From assembly GCA_964636885.1 (NCBI GenBank), contig CAZWVA010000070.1, forward strand, positions 1-13,483: 13,483 nucleotides of DNA, written 5' to 3'. The notes under the pieces are model-generated. The model saw nothing but the letters and a program-made list of their open reading frames with translations. It was not told where the DNA came from and made no database searches. Source of the DNA: CAZWVA01 sp964636885. GTDB lineage: Bacteria > Desulfobacterota_D > UBA1144 > Nemesobacterales > CSP1-2. Numbering within the stretch: the stretch's first letter is position 1; the number at the start of each line of letters is the position of its first letter. The position numbers and the translations under genes were made by a program. Positions 1 to 6,420 of the stretch are shown piece after piece.

Positions 1-74
1 CGAAGCGATTAAAGCAATCGGATTTTATAGACCTCTCTTTCAGCCTAGAATCCCAAGCCCCCCTCTGGAATATA

Positions 75-341
75 GTGTTCGAGGGATTTGATCAAGAGGT
101 CGTTCTGGTATCGAGATTCGAGGGCAAATACGTGGAGGCCATTCGAATACTCTATAGATTCGGTGCGATTCTCGAGGAAAAATATAAGGACTGCGAGGTA
201 GAACCCACGAGTTCGGGACTCGTTATTAAGAAAAGGTTTCCGACAAACGACCTATCTCTTATCCGTGAATGGACAGAGCTCATGTATAAGATCAGAGAGG
301 AAATGACCGAGCTTGTAATCAAAGAGTTGGGAATAGGCTAG
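75..341 (+). CDS. Unrecognised small protein, possibly the 3' part of a longer gene
   Basis: I do not recognise this protein. It reads as 88 residues from a GTG at 75 and is mostly charged alpha/beta-like sequence without signal peptide, membrane segment or metal motif. The start is doubtful. Only a weak purine patch (CTGGAA) precedes the GTG, and the same frame has no stop back to the window edge, so the gene may begin outside the window. A second plus-strand frame is also open from base 2 and stops at 91, so the GTG could instead overlap the end of an upstream gene by 17 bases. The gene ends 38 bases before the stop of a convergent small gene. Composition (many Glu/Lys/Arg, AGA and ATA codons) matches the neighbours, so I think it is coding. 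No function can be assigned. Confidence 0.5.
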   Translation: MFEGFDQEVVLVSRFEGKYVEAIRILYRFGAILEEKYKDCEVEPTSSGLVIKKRFPTNDLSLIREWTELMYKIREEMTELVIKELGIG

Positions 342-379
342 AAAACGACCTTTTCCATAAGCGGACCAATCCTTTCGTC

Positions 380-562
380 TTAGCCCTCCGTACGTTTCTT
401 CTCGATGAGTTCGAGAAGAAACCTCTCCTGAGCCCAGAGGTTCATTAGGATCTGTTTCTTAATATCGGGTACATGGGAGAAGGACTCCTCGACCTTCTTC
501 CTAGTCTCCCTCAGTTCTTCTAAACTCCGCTCGATCTCCTTTATCTCCTCTTCGTTACTCAT
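380..562 (-). CDS. Small charged coiled-coil protein, function unknown
   Basis: Reads as 60 residues, nearly all predicted helix. An N-terminal heptad-rich stretch (about residues 3-30, rich in Glu/Lys/Leu) is followed by a second helix containing LMNLWAQERFLLELIEKK. There is no signal peptide or membrane segment, so it is probably cytoplasmic and may oligomerise. I chose the second of two in-frame ATGs (562, not 568). AGGAG at 570-574 sits 7 bases from it but only 1 base from the first. The gene lies 107 bases downstream of birA on the same strand and could be the tail of that transcript. A perfect 7-bp inverted repeat overlaps its ribosome binding site. The family is not recognised; small helical proteins like this often serve as adaptors, but that is speculation. 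Confidence 0.6.
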   Translation of the reverse strand: MSNEEEIKEIERSLEELRETRKKVEESFSHVPDIKKQILMNLWAQERFLLELIEKKRTEG

Positions 563-569
563 ACCCATT

Positions 570-588
570 CTCCTTTTGCGCCAAAAGG
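570..588 (-). promoter_or_regulatory. Hairpin overlapping the ribosome binding site of the small coiled-coil gene
   Basis: On the minus strand CCTTTTG (588-582), a GCG loop and CAAAAGG (578-572) form a perfect 7-bp stem. The last AGG of the stem is the first part of the AGGAG Shine-Dalgarno sequence (574-570). Folding would hide three of its five bases. It could limit translation initiation or be a transcript-end hairpin after birA, though no U-run follows. The base pairing is visible; regulation is inferred. Confidence 0.3.
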
Positions 589-675
589 CCTCGTCCGCCC
601 TATTTCAACATGCAACCCAAAATGATGAAATGGAAACCCATATTCCGGATACATGTATCACCTTATACAGAAAAG

Positions 676-1470
676 TTAAAGAAGAATAACGTCCCCGGCA
701 ACTATCGTCTCGGTCGTTCCGTCATCCCTTCTTACCACTAAATACCCGTTTTCATCCACACGCAAGGCTATGCCCTCTATTACGCTTTCCCCAAACCTCA
801 CCTGTACCCTGCGATTAACCGCTCCCCACCTTTCCGTCCACTCTCTTATAATCGCGGGTTTTCCTTCTTCGATAAACCTCTTATACCATGTCTCAAGCTC
901 GTTAATCAGGTCGGAGGCGAACTTCAATCTCTCGACCTCCCGCCCCGTTGCCTCTCTAAGGGAAGTCGCTATCTCCGCAACCTCTCCCATCTCCTTCTCC
1001 ATAAACTCCTTTGTCATATTTAGGTTTACCCCTATTCCCACCACGGTAAAATCGACCTTATCTCCCTTGGGCTGCATCTCGGTTAAAACACCCGCTACCT
1101 TCTTCCTCCCTATAAGGACGTCATTGGGCCATTTTATGAGTGTGTCCACCCCGAGTTTCTTTATCGTCTCGGCCACGGCTATGGAAGCAACGAGGGTGAG
1201 AAGAGGCGCATCCTTCGCATCTATCGGAGGACGAAGAATCACGGACATATATAGATTTAGATCGGGTGGAGAGATCCACCTCCTATGGAGCCTCCCCCTT
1301 CCCCTGGTTTGAGAGTCAGAGATCACCACGGTACCATGAGGAGCCCCGTTCCTTGCGAGTTCAGATCCGACTTCATTTGTAGAACCAACCTCTTCAAACA
1401 GATAGAGAACCCTTCCCAGAGCCTCGGTTTTAAGCTGCTTCTTTATCGATTCGGCCAATTGGGTTTTCAT
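676..1470 (-). CDS. birA: Biotin--[acetyl-CoA-carboxylase] ligase (biotin protein ligase)
   Basis: Joins biotin to the conserved lysine of biotin carboxyl carrier proteins through biotinyl-5'-AMP, in the cytoplasm. At 264 residues it consists of the catalytic domain plus the C-terminal SH3-like domain. The N-terminal helix-turn-helix of E. coli-type BirA repressors is absent, so it is probably a ligase only. Visible motifs are STN at 30-32, the nucleotide-binding loop RGRGRLHRRW at 56-65, KWPNDV at 113-118 carrying the catalytic lysine, KVAGVLTE at 124-131 and GIGVNLN at 145-151. The C-terminal part (about 215-264) is the small beta-barrel domain. GGAGG lies 7 bases before the ATG, which fixes the start. 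It is 99 bases downstream of the nitroreductase-like gene and may share its transcript. Confidence 0.95.
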   Translation of the reverse strand: MKTQLAESIKKQLKTEALGRVLYLFEEVGSTNEVGSELARNGAPHGTVVISDSQTRGRGRLHRRWISPPDLNLYMSVILRPPIDAKDAPLLTLVASIAVAETIKKLGVDTLIKWPNDVLIGRKKVAGVLTEMQPKGDKVDFTVVGIGVNLNMTKEFMEKEMGEVAEIATSLREATGREVERLKFASDLINELETWYKRFIEEGKPAIIREWTERWGAVNRRVQVRFGESVIEGIALRVDENGYLVVRRDDGTTETIVAGDVILL

Positions 1471-1569
1471 AATGCGTCCTCCGTTAATGAATCGAATATA
1501 CGTCTAAGCTCCTTTACATGCACCCTTTATCTTTTATTCGCCTCCATCCATAATTCGTGGCTGAAACCT

Positions 1570-2874
1570 TTAGTCGAATAAACCCGCAATCTCTGGATGC
1601 CAGAGCCTAAAGTGGTTCTTGTGAACCTCGGCATACGCACCCTCTTTATAATGCTTATCGTAAAACTCAAGGTCAAGATGGTGGGCCTGAAAAACGAGCC
1701 TTACAAACATGGGATCGAGAAACGCCGGAAACCTCCCATAGTTTTCATAAACGTATGTACAGAAATCCTTTACGATCTGTACCCTCTCCTCAGACGGGTG
1801 GTATTCATCCCGAAGCACCCCCTCTGGATTCTGATAGGGATAAGGGTTTCCCACCTTCCAGAATTCCCCTCTCATTTTTAGGAATCTGTCTACGGCCTCG
1901 TTCATATCCTTAACGTAGGGCGGACATAGGGATTCAAAAACGCCGTCACGTCCTACAGGAACGGGGTTCAACATGGTTCTTAGGCTCTTTTCAGGGGTTA
2001 TGAACCTGAACCCCAGTCCCTTGTATGACGGATTCACACCAAGGGCGTAATGTGGAAGGAGCCCGGTAAACGCCCATCCACCAAGGCCAAGTGCCTGAAG
2101 GGCGAGGTTCATATTCTGACATATAAAGGCCTGCTCTACGTTTAGAGTCGTAAGAACCCGGAGCTCAAGATCAAAAAGGGACATCCTCACGTCGTTTCTT
2201 ATGTAACCCTTTCTAATCCACTTATCCAGGCCGCAGGACCTCCCGCCGTTTAGCTCATCTATTATGTTGAACCCGTATTTTGAGCCGAAATATATAAAGA
2301 GGAGAACCATGTACTCAACCGTCGTGTTTGTGACGGGGATGAAAAAGGTGGTTCCCGGCTTATTGGCGTTCCACGCGTTAAAATCAAAGAGCCCGGGTTC
2401 CCCTTTAGGGAGGTCGGCCCTTCCATCCTGAAGCTTTATTAAACTCCTCCTAAAAAGCCGTAGGACACCTTCTAGTCTTTCCTCCTCAGACCTGCCGGTA
2501 AAGATCGAGGTCTCCCCATCCTCCGGCATGAGGTTAAAGAGCTTTACCATATACACACCCTTATCGTTTGTGTAAAAGAGCTCTGTCGAATGGGAATTGC
2601 AGGAGCATGGCCATGAACGCCCAGTCCATTGGAAAAGCCAAGAGATCCCCGTTCTAGGGAGATCGCCAAGCGAAAGCCCAGTCATCCCAGTTCCAGCCCA
2701 TATGAGAAAGGCCTCCTCAAGCTCCGTAAGAGGTATCGGTTGAAACCTGGATTTATACCTTAATGTTCCCTCGGTCATCTCCATTCCGAGACCGAACCTT
2801 CTTGATCGCCTCGTAAATATCGCATCGAGAAGGCCGAAGTTCAGTGCAACGTTAAGCCCCTCTGGAATATCCAT
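1570..2874 (-). CDS. Nitroreductase-family (FMN-type fold) protein, 434 residues
   Basis: The N-terminus has the basic signature of the nitroreductase fold (TRRSRRFGLG at 21-30), followed by PIPLTELEEAFLIWAG at 46-61. The middle carries EQAFICQNMNLALQALGLGG at 247-266, the helix and glycine turn typical of the second half of the fold. At 434 residues it is about twice a simple nitroreductase, with an additional C-terminal part ending in a His/Tyr/Trp-rich stretch (396-425, AHHLDLEFYDKHYKEG and following). A CSC motif occurs at 90-92. No signal peptide or membrane segment is evident. Most relatives I recall are annotated only as hypothetical or nitroreductase-like, so the substrate is unknown and FMN binding is an inference. 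GGAGG is 8 bases before the ATG. Its own promoter with a palindrome lies just upstream and birA follows. Confidence 0.82.
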   Translation of the reverse strand: MDIPEGLNVALNFGLLDAIFTRRSRRFGLGMEMTEGTLRYKSRFQPIPLTELEEAFLIWAGTGMTGLSLGDLPRTGISWLFQWTGRSWPCSCNSHSTELFYTNDKGVYMVKLFNLMPEDGETSIFTGRSEEERLEGVLRLFRRSLIKLQDGRADLPKGEPGLFDFNAWNANKPGTTFFIPVTNTTVEYMVLLFIYFGSKYGFNIIDELNGGRSCGLDKWIRKGYIRNDVRMSLFDLELRVLTTLNVEQAFICQNMNLALQALGLGGWAFTGLLPHYALGVNPSYKGLGFRFITPEKSLRTMLNPVPVGRDGVFESLCPPYVKDMNEAVDRFLKMRGEFWKVGNPYPYQNPEGVLRDEYHPSEERVQIVKDFCTYVYENYGRFPAFLDPMFVRLVFQAHHLDLEFYDKHYKEGAYAEVHKNHFRLWHPEIAGLFD

Positions 2875-2898
2875 GGCTTGATCCTCCCTGTTCCCCTA

Positions 2899-2912
2899 TA
2901 TTGTATACAATA
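2899..2912. promoter_or_regulatory. Perfect 14-base palindrome, candidate operator
   Basis: TATTGTATACAATA is its own reverse complement and overlaps the proposed -10 element of the nitroreductase-like gene. The core TTGTATACAA is the kind of symmetric site bound by GntR-family and other winged-helix repressors (a general pattern, not a specific match). The symmetry is seen directly; the regulator is unknown and none is encoded nearby. Confidence 0.4.
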
Positions 2913-2928
2913 AGGCAAATTAAATGAA
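2900..2928 (-). promoter_or_regulatory. Promoter of the nitroreductase-like gene
   Basis: On the minus strand TTCATT (2928-2923) and TACAAT (2905-2900) are separated by exactly 17 bases. The -10 matches consensus at five of six bases; the -35 is weak. The start codon lies 25 bases below the -10. A weak -35 with an operator over the -10 would suit a regulated promoter. Confidence 0.4.
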
Positions 2929-2933
2929 GCTTC

Positions 2934-3474
2934 TCATTCTACATTTAGTTTGTTAAAATGTGTCCGACCCCGCCTGTCTCTTGGATTATAAACGTAAGGT
3001 CTATTCTCAAACATGAGGGTGCCAAAAGAGTCAATGAACACCGACTCCCGTAAGAGCGGCAATCCATGCGATTCTTCATACCTTGGGCGAAAAATAGGTT
3101 TATCCCTATGGATATCTATATGGGTTTTATTCCTCCCCCGGATTGAGAAGGAGTTTTTGAGATGAGAGGGAAGTAGCTTCAGGGCTCTCGAAAGACACTA
3201 ATGGAAAGTCACAACGAATATATAAACACAAGAACCTCTCGCCCCGCCTTCCTGCGTCCGCGAATCGTCTCTTCGATTGTCTTGAGTACATTTGCCGTAT
3301 AGTAACGGTACCACTCATAGTCCGTGCAGGCTACCCCGTATTGAATCTCCACCTAAAACCCAACGGGTTATTAGGCCTTTCCCCAAAATACACGGCAAGG
3401 AATTCGATTTTGGTTTTATTCCCCGTCTTTGGTATACTTAATTGCGTGGATTTTAAAAGGTCTATGTTACCTTA
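2934..3474 (-). pseudogene. Remains of a protein-coding gene broken by frameshifts and stops, family unknown
   Basis: No intact gene exists between 2875 and 3655, but three consecutive minus-strand stretches in different frames read like real protein. The first is 3471-3331 (contains NKTKIEFLAVYFGERPNNP and ends TAG). The second is 3352-3209 (contains YGVACTDYEWYRYY and IEETIRGRRKAGREVLVFIY, ends TGA). The third is 3197-2934 (contains DKPIFRPRYEESHGLP and ESVFIDSFGTLMFENRPYVY, ends TGA). All use the AGG/AGA/ATA codons of neighbouring genes and none has a good start with a ribosome binding site. Together they suggest one gene of at least 180 codons with two or more frameshifts. I cannot name the family. 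Alternatives are sequencing indels in a live gene, or chance. The remaining 3475-3655 holds only the leader of the PhoH gene and a weaker minus-strand open stretch (about 3656-3530). Confidence 0.35.
3410..3438 (+). promoter_or_regulatory. Candidate promoter for the PhoH-family gene
   Basis: TTGGTT (3410-3415) and TATACT (3433-3438) are spaced by 17 bases. The -10 matches consensus at five of six bases, the -35 at three. It would give a leader of about 210 bases before the PhoH ATG. No better-placed pair is visible closer to the gene, but the support is weak. Confidence 0.25.
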
Positions 3475-3655
3475 CACTGTATTAAACAAAGGGACGGTAG
3501 CAGGGAAAAACACGACTTATCCTAGATAGACGAGTGCCTGATAAGAAGAGAATGAAAGCCTCGCTTATGTCTTTCCCCTCTTTCCATAGAGACCCAAAAG
3601 AGGTATGGATTTATCTTGAAATCAACCCACTTGGAGGAGGAACTATAGGGAAAAA

Positions 3656-4624
3656 ATGCAAGAAACCATAGAAGTAGAAAACGGCGTTACAAAGGAGATC
3701 CTCTTTGAGGATAACGGGGTGCTCAAGCAGTTATACGGGGAGCATAACGAAAACCTCAAAGAGATAGAGAACATATTCAATGTGAAGATCTATTCGAGAG
3801 GGGGAAAGCTCAGCCTAAGGGGGGAAACCGAGGAGGTTGAACTGGCCCATAGGTTCCTAAGTGAGATCTACCGCCTGATCTCGAGGGGGTATTCGCTCGA
3901 CCCGGGAGACATAGAGCTTGCCGCCGGAATTGTGACGGAGGATAAAATCCCGCTCGAAGACATATTCCTCGACACCGTGTGTATATCGACGAGGAAGAGG
4001 ATAATAGCCCCAAAGAGCCTGGCCCAGAAGCTCTATATAGAAGCGATCCGAAAGCACGACATCGTTTTTGGTATAGGCCCCGCGGGGACCGGCAAAACGT
4101 ACCTCGCAATGGCAATGGCCGTTTCCGCATTTGTAAACCGCGAGATAAACCGAATAATCCTCACAAGACCAGCGGTTGAGGCAGGAGAGAAGCTGGGATT
4201 TCTTCCCGGAACCCTTTACGAGAAGATAGACCCATACCTGAGACCGCTTCTCGATGCCCTTTATGACATGATGGATTACGAGAAGGCCACAAGGCTGATA
4301 GAAAAGGGCGCCATAGAAATAGCACCCCTCGCATACATGAGGGGAAGGACACTGAACGACGCCTTCGTCATACTGGACGAGGCCCAAAACACCACTTCTA
4401 CCCAGATGAAGATGTTTCTTACAAGGCTGGGATTCAGCTCAAAGGCGGTAATCACAGGAGACGTTACCCAGATTGACCTTGCCGCAAACGAAAGATCCGG
4501 GCTTATGGAGGCGGAATCCCTCCTTAAGGGAATCGAGGGAATCGAATTCGTCCACTTCTCCAAGAGGGACGTCGTGAGGCATCCACTCGTAAAGCGGATA
4601 ATAGAGGCCTATGAGACAAAGTGA
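3656..4624 (+). CDS. phoH: PhoH-family ATPase (PhoH/PhoL type)
   Basis: A cytoplasmic P-loop ATPase related to superfamily 1 helicases and linked in other bacteria to RNA metabolism and stress. At 322 residues it has the usual length. The N-terminal part (about 30-75) resembles a KH-like RNA-binding module. The ATPase domain shows Walker A GPAGTGKT at 141-148, the PhoH signature TRPAVEAGEKLGFLPG at 170-185, Walker B VILDEAQN at 238-245 and ITGDVTQID at 266-274. All key residues are present. The start is supported by AGGG 6 bases upstream and by GGAGGAGG a little further (15 bases), which is longer than usual. Many bacteria place ybeY next to this gene. Here a lipoprotein gene follows after 60 bases, so the usual ribosome-maturation neighbour is absent. 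Confidence 0.93.
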   Translation: MQETIEVENGVTKEILFEDNGVLKQLYGEHNENLKEIENIFNVKIYSRGGKLSLRGETEEVELAHRFLSEIYRLISRGYSLDPGDIELAAGIVTEDKIPLEDIFLDTVCISTRKRIIAPKSLAQKLYIEAIRKHDIVFGIGPAGTGKTYLAMAMAVSAFVNREINRIILTRPAVEAGEKLGFLPGTLYEKIDPYLRPLLDALYDMMDYEKATRLIEKGAIEIAPLAYMRGRTLNDAFVILDEAQNTTSTQMKMFLTRLGFSSKAVITGDVTQIDLAANERSGLMEAESLLKGIEGIEFVHFSKRDVVRHPLVKRIIEAYETK

Positions 4625-4684
4625 ATGGAGCCGTACTAGACCTGTTTTACCGAGTACCCGATTAGATTTCCTCTGGAGGTTCCT

Positions 4685-5086
4685 ATGGAAAAAAAAGTCC
4701 TTTTAATCCTCTTTCTTTCGGTCTTCTTAGGATGTGCCCGTGAGTGGCAAAACCCGAACACCTCGCTTCCTGCCAGGGAGTTAAAAATACTCACCATCCT
4801 GGCAAACCCCATTGTCTACGATAGCGCGGGGGTGATAGTGGAGGGAAAGGTCTGGGATCTCAGATTCGATACCCTAAGGGAGAAGGACGTCGAGATCCCT
4901 TATACCCACTTTAAACTCGCAGATAGGGACGGTAACTTCGTTAACGTATTCGCACTGGGAGACATACCGGTTACAGAAGGAGACACGGTAAAGGTCTTAG
5001 GGGTATATAGGAGGGAATACAAGACGGAAAGCTACAGTTTCATTAACGAGATAGAGGCAAAAAAGATAGAGAGTAAAGGCCCTTAG
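4685..5086 (+). CDS. Small lipoprotein with a probable OB-like beta-barrel domain
   Basis: Reads as 133 residues. The N-terminus is a lipoprotein signal: two lysines, a hydrophobic stretch and a lipobox ending in FLGC with the acylated cysteine at residue 17. The mature part (about 30-130) is predicted beta-strand rich. The run IVEGKVWDLRF, then YTHFKLADRDGNFVNVFALG, then EGDTVKVLGVYRREY has the order of an OB-fold (strand, turn, strand, and a V-K-V-x-G-x-Y closing strand), so I infer such a fold without naming a family. It would sit on a membrane facing the periplasm. GGAGG lies 5 bases before the ATG. It follows the PhoH gene by 60 bases with no visible terminator between, so co-transcription is likely. 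Function unknown. Confidence 0.75.
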   Translation: MEKKVLLILFLSVFLGCAREWQNPNTSLPARELKILTILANPIVYDSAGVIVEGKVWDLRFDTLREKDVEIPYTHFKLADRDGNFVNVFALGDIPVTEGDTVKVLGVYRREYKTESYSFINEIEAKKIESKGP

Positions 5087-5101
5087 CCCCGCAGGGGAAG
5101 G
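5081..5101. terminator. Stem-loop between convergent genes, possible weak bidirectional terminator
   Basis: CCTT (5081-5084) pairs with AAGG (5098-5101) and CCCC (5087-5090) with GGGG (5094-5097) around a GCA loop, with a two-base AG bulge. It lies at the tail-to-tail junction of the lipoprotein gene and purA. No proper U-run follows on either strand, so a terminator role is only a guess. Confidence 0.25.
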
Positions 5102-5124
5102 ATCTCTAAACCACCCTTAAAATC

Positions 5125-6420
5125 CTAGTTGAGAGACGCATCCCTTAGAAAAATGGCCTTTTCCCTCGAGGCTCCCAGAGAAACGATCCAGATCGGAACC
5201 CCTGTGGTCTCTTCTATCTTATCCAGATAAAACCTTGCCTCACGTGGGAGGTCGGAGGCGCTTTTCAGTTGGGATATATCCTCTTTCCATCCGTCCATAT
5301 CCTCGTAAACAGGCGTGCAGTTCTTAAGGACCTCTGTACTCGAAGGGAATTCCGTGAGTATTTCGCCCTTGTACTTATATCCGACACAGATCCTTATCCT
5401 GTCGAGTCCACGTAGAACGTCGAGCTTTGTTATGGCAAGCTCCGAGATCCCGTTTATTCTGGCAGAGTATCTGAGGGCCACGGCATCAAACCAGCCGCAC
5501 CTCCTGGGCCTTCCCGTAGTCGAGCCGTATTCGCCCCCTGCCTCCCTTAACCTTGCCCCTAACTCCCCGTGGATCTCCGATGGGAATGGGCCTTCCCCAA
5601 CCCTCGTTGTGTAGGCCTTTGCCACCCCGAGTACGGAATCTATCTTGGTTGGACTCACCCCCGTTCCCGTGCAAGCCCCACCCGACCCCGCACTCGATGA
5701 AGTCACGTAGGGATAAGTGCCGAAATCCACATCGAGAAGGGCGCCCTGTGCCCCTTCAAACAAGACGCTCTTTTTCTCGGAGATCAAGTCGTTTAGGAGC
5801 TTAGAGGTATCCGTAACGAAACCCCTTAGCTTCTCTCCATAGAGCATGTACTCTTCGTATACCCTTTTAATCTCAACGGGTTTTCTTCCAAGGACCCTTG
5901 TGAGATAGAGGTTTCTTTCCTCAAGCACGATCTGAAGGCGTGCAGAGAAGCTCTCCGGGTAGAGGAGATCGGAAAGCTTTATACCCCTTCTTGCGGCCTT
6001 GTCCTCATAAGCGGGTCCGATTCCCCTTCCGGTTGTGCCGATCCTATCGGATCCCATCCTCTCCTCCCTTCCGAGGTCTATCTCCTTGTGATAGGGCATA
6101 ATCAGATGAGACCTGTCACTTATCTTTAGGTTTTCCTCATCCACCCTGAATCCGGCCGATCTCAGCTTCTCTATCTCCCCCAAAAGGACCTTCGGGTCTA
6201 TGACGACCCCGTTTCCTATAACGGAGAGCTTCTCCTCTCTTAGGATCCCAGATGGTATGTGATGGAGGATTATGGTTTCGCCATCAAGGACTATGGTATG
6301 GCCCGCGTTATTCCCCCCTTGGTACCTAACCACGACATCGACCTTTTCGGCGAGTAGATCGACTATCCTTCCCTTTCCTTCATCGCCCCACTGTGTGCCA
6401 ATCACGACTATATTAGCCAA
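5125..6420 (-). CDS. purA: Adenylosuccinate synthetase
   Basis: Cytoplasmic enzyme of purine synthesis that joins aspartate to IMP using GTP to form adenylosuccinate, the precursor of AMP. The 431-residue length is typical. Motifs run in the expected order: GTQWGDEGKGR at 8-18 with the catalytic Asp13, GGNNAGHT at 35-42 with His41, GTTGRGIGP at 128-136, VLFEGAQG at 219-226 and TTGRPRRCGWFD at 301-312. One small oddity is Arg18 where most relatives have Lys in the GDEGKGK loop. The start codon is TTG (6420-6418), chosen because the family begins at this point and a G-rich ribosome binding site lies 7 bases upstream. It overlaps the end of hisZ by 8 bases, which implies translational coupling as the last gene of the serA-hisZ-purA operon. 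Confidence 0.97.
   Translation of the reverse strand: MANIVVIGTQWGDEGKGRIVDLLAEKVDVVVRYQGGNNAGHTIVLDGETIILHHIPSGILREEKLSVIGNGVVIDPKVLLGEIEKLRSAGFRVDEENLKISDRSHLIMPYHKEIDLGREERMGSDRIGTTGRGIGPAYEDKAARRGIKLSDLLYPESFSARLQIVLEERNLYLTRVLGRKPVEIKRVYEEYMLYGEKLRGFVTDTSKLLNDLISEKKSVLFEGAQGALLDVDFGTYPYVTSSSAGSGGACTGTGVSPTKIDSVLGVAKAYTTRVGEGPFPSEIHGELGARLREAGGEYGSTTGRPRRCGWFDAVALRYSARINGISELAITKLDVLRGLDRIRICVGYKYKGEILTEFPSSTEVLKNCTPVYEDMDGWKEDISQLKSASDLPREARFYLDKIEETTGVPIWIVSLGASREKAIFLRDASLN

Noticed and set aside
2..91. Plus-strand frame ending at 91 as the tail of an upstream gene
   Set aside because: Only 29 residues are visible, with no recognisable family, and the frame competing with it is also open to the edge; not enough to call.
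648..659. Perfect 12-base palindrome GATACATGTATC just after birA
   Set aside because: No promoter or gene start is associated with it, so there is nothing to support an operator.
3127..3318. Minus-strand ORF of 63 codons with an ATG
   Set aside because: No ribosome binding site, and the neighbouring frame over most of the stretch is more protein-like; it may contribute a small part to the decayed gene.
3341..3529. Plus-strand ORF of 62 codons between the nitroreductase-like and PhoH genes
   Set aside because: No ribosome binding site and unlike protein composition; the opposite strand reads more like coding sequence.
2875..3655. tRNA, small RNA or riboswitch in the large gene-poor stretch
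   Set aside because: No cloverleaf, T-loop or known riboswitch core seen by eye on either strand; a covariance-model search would be needed to exclude it.
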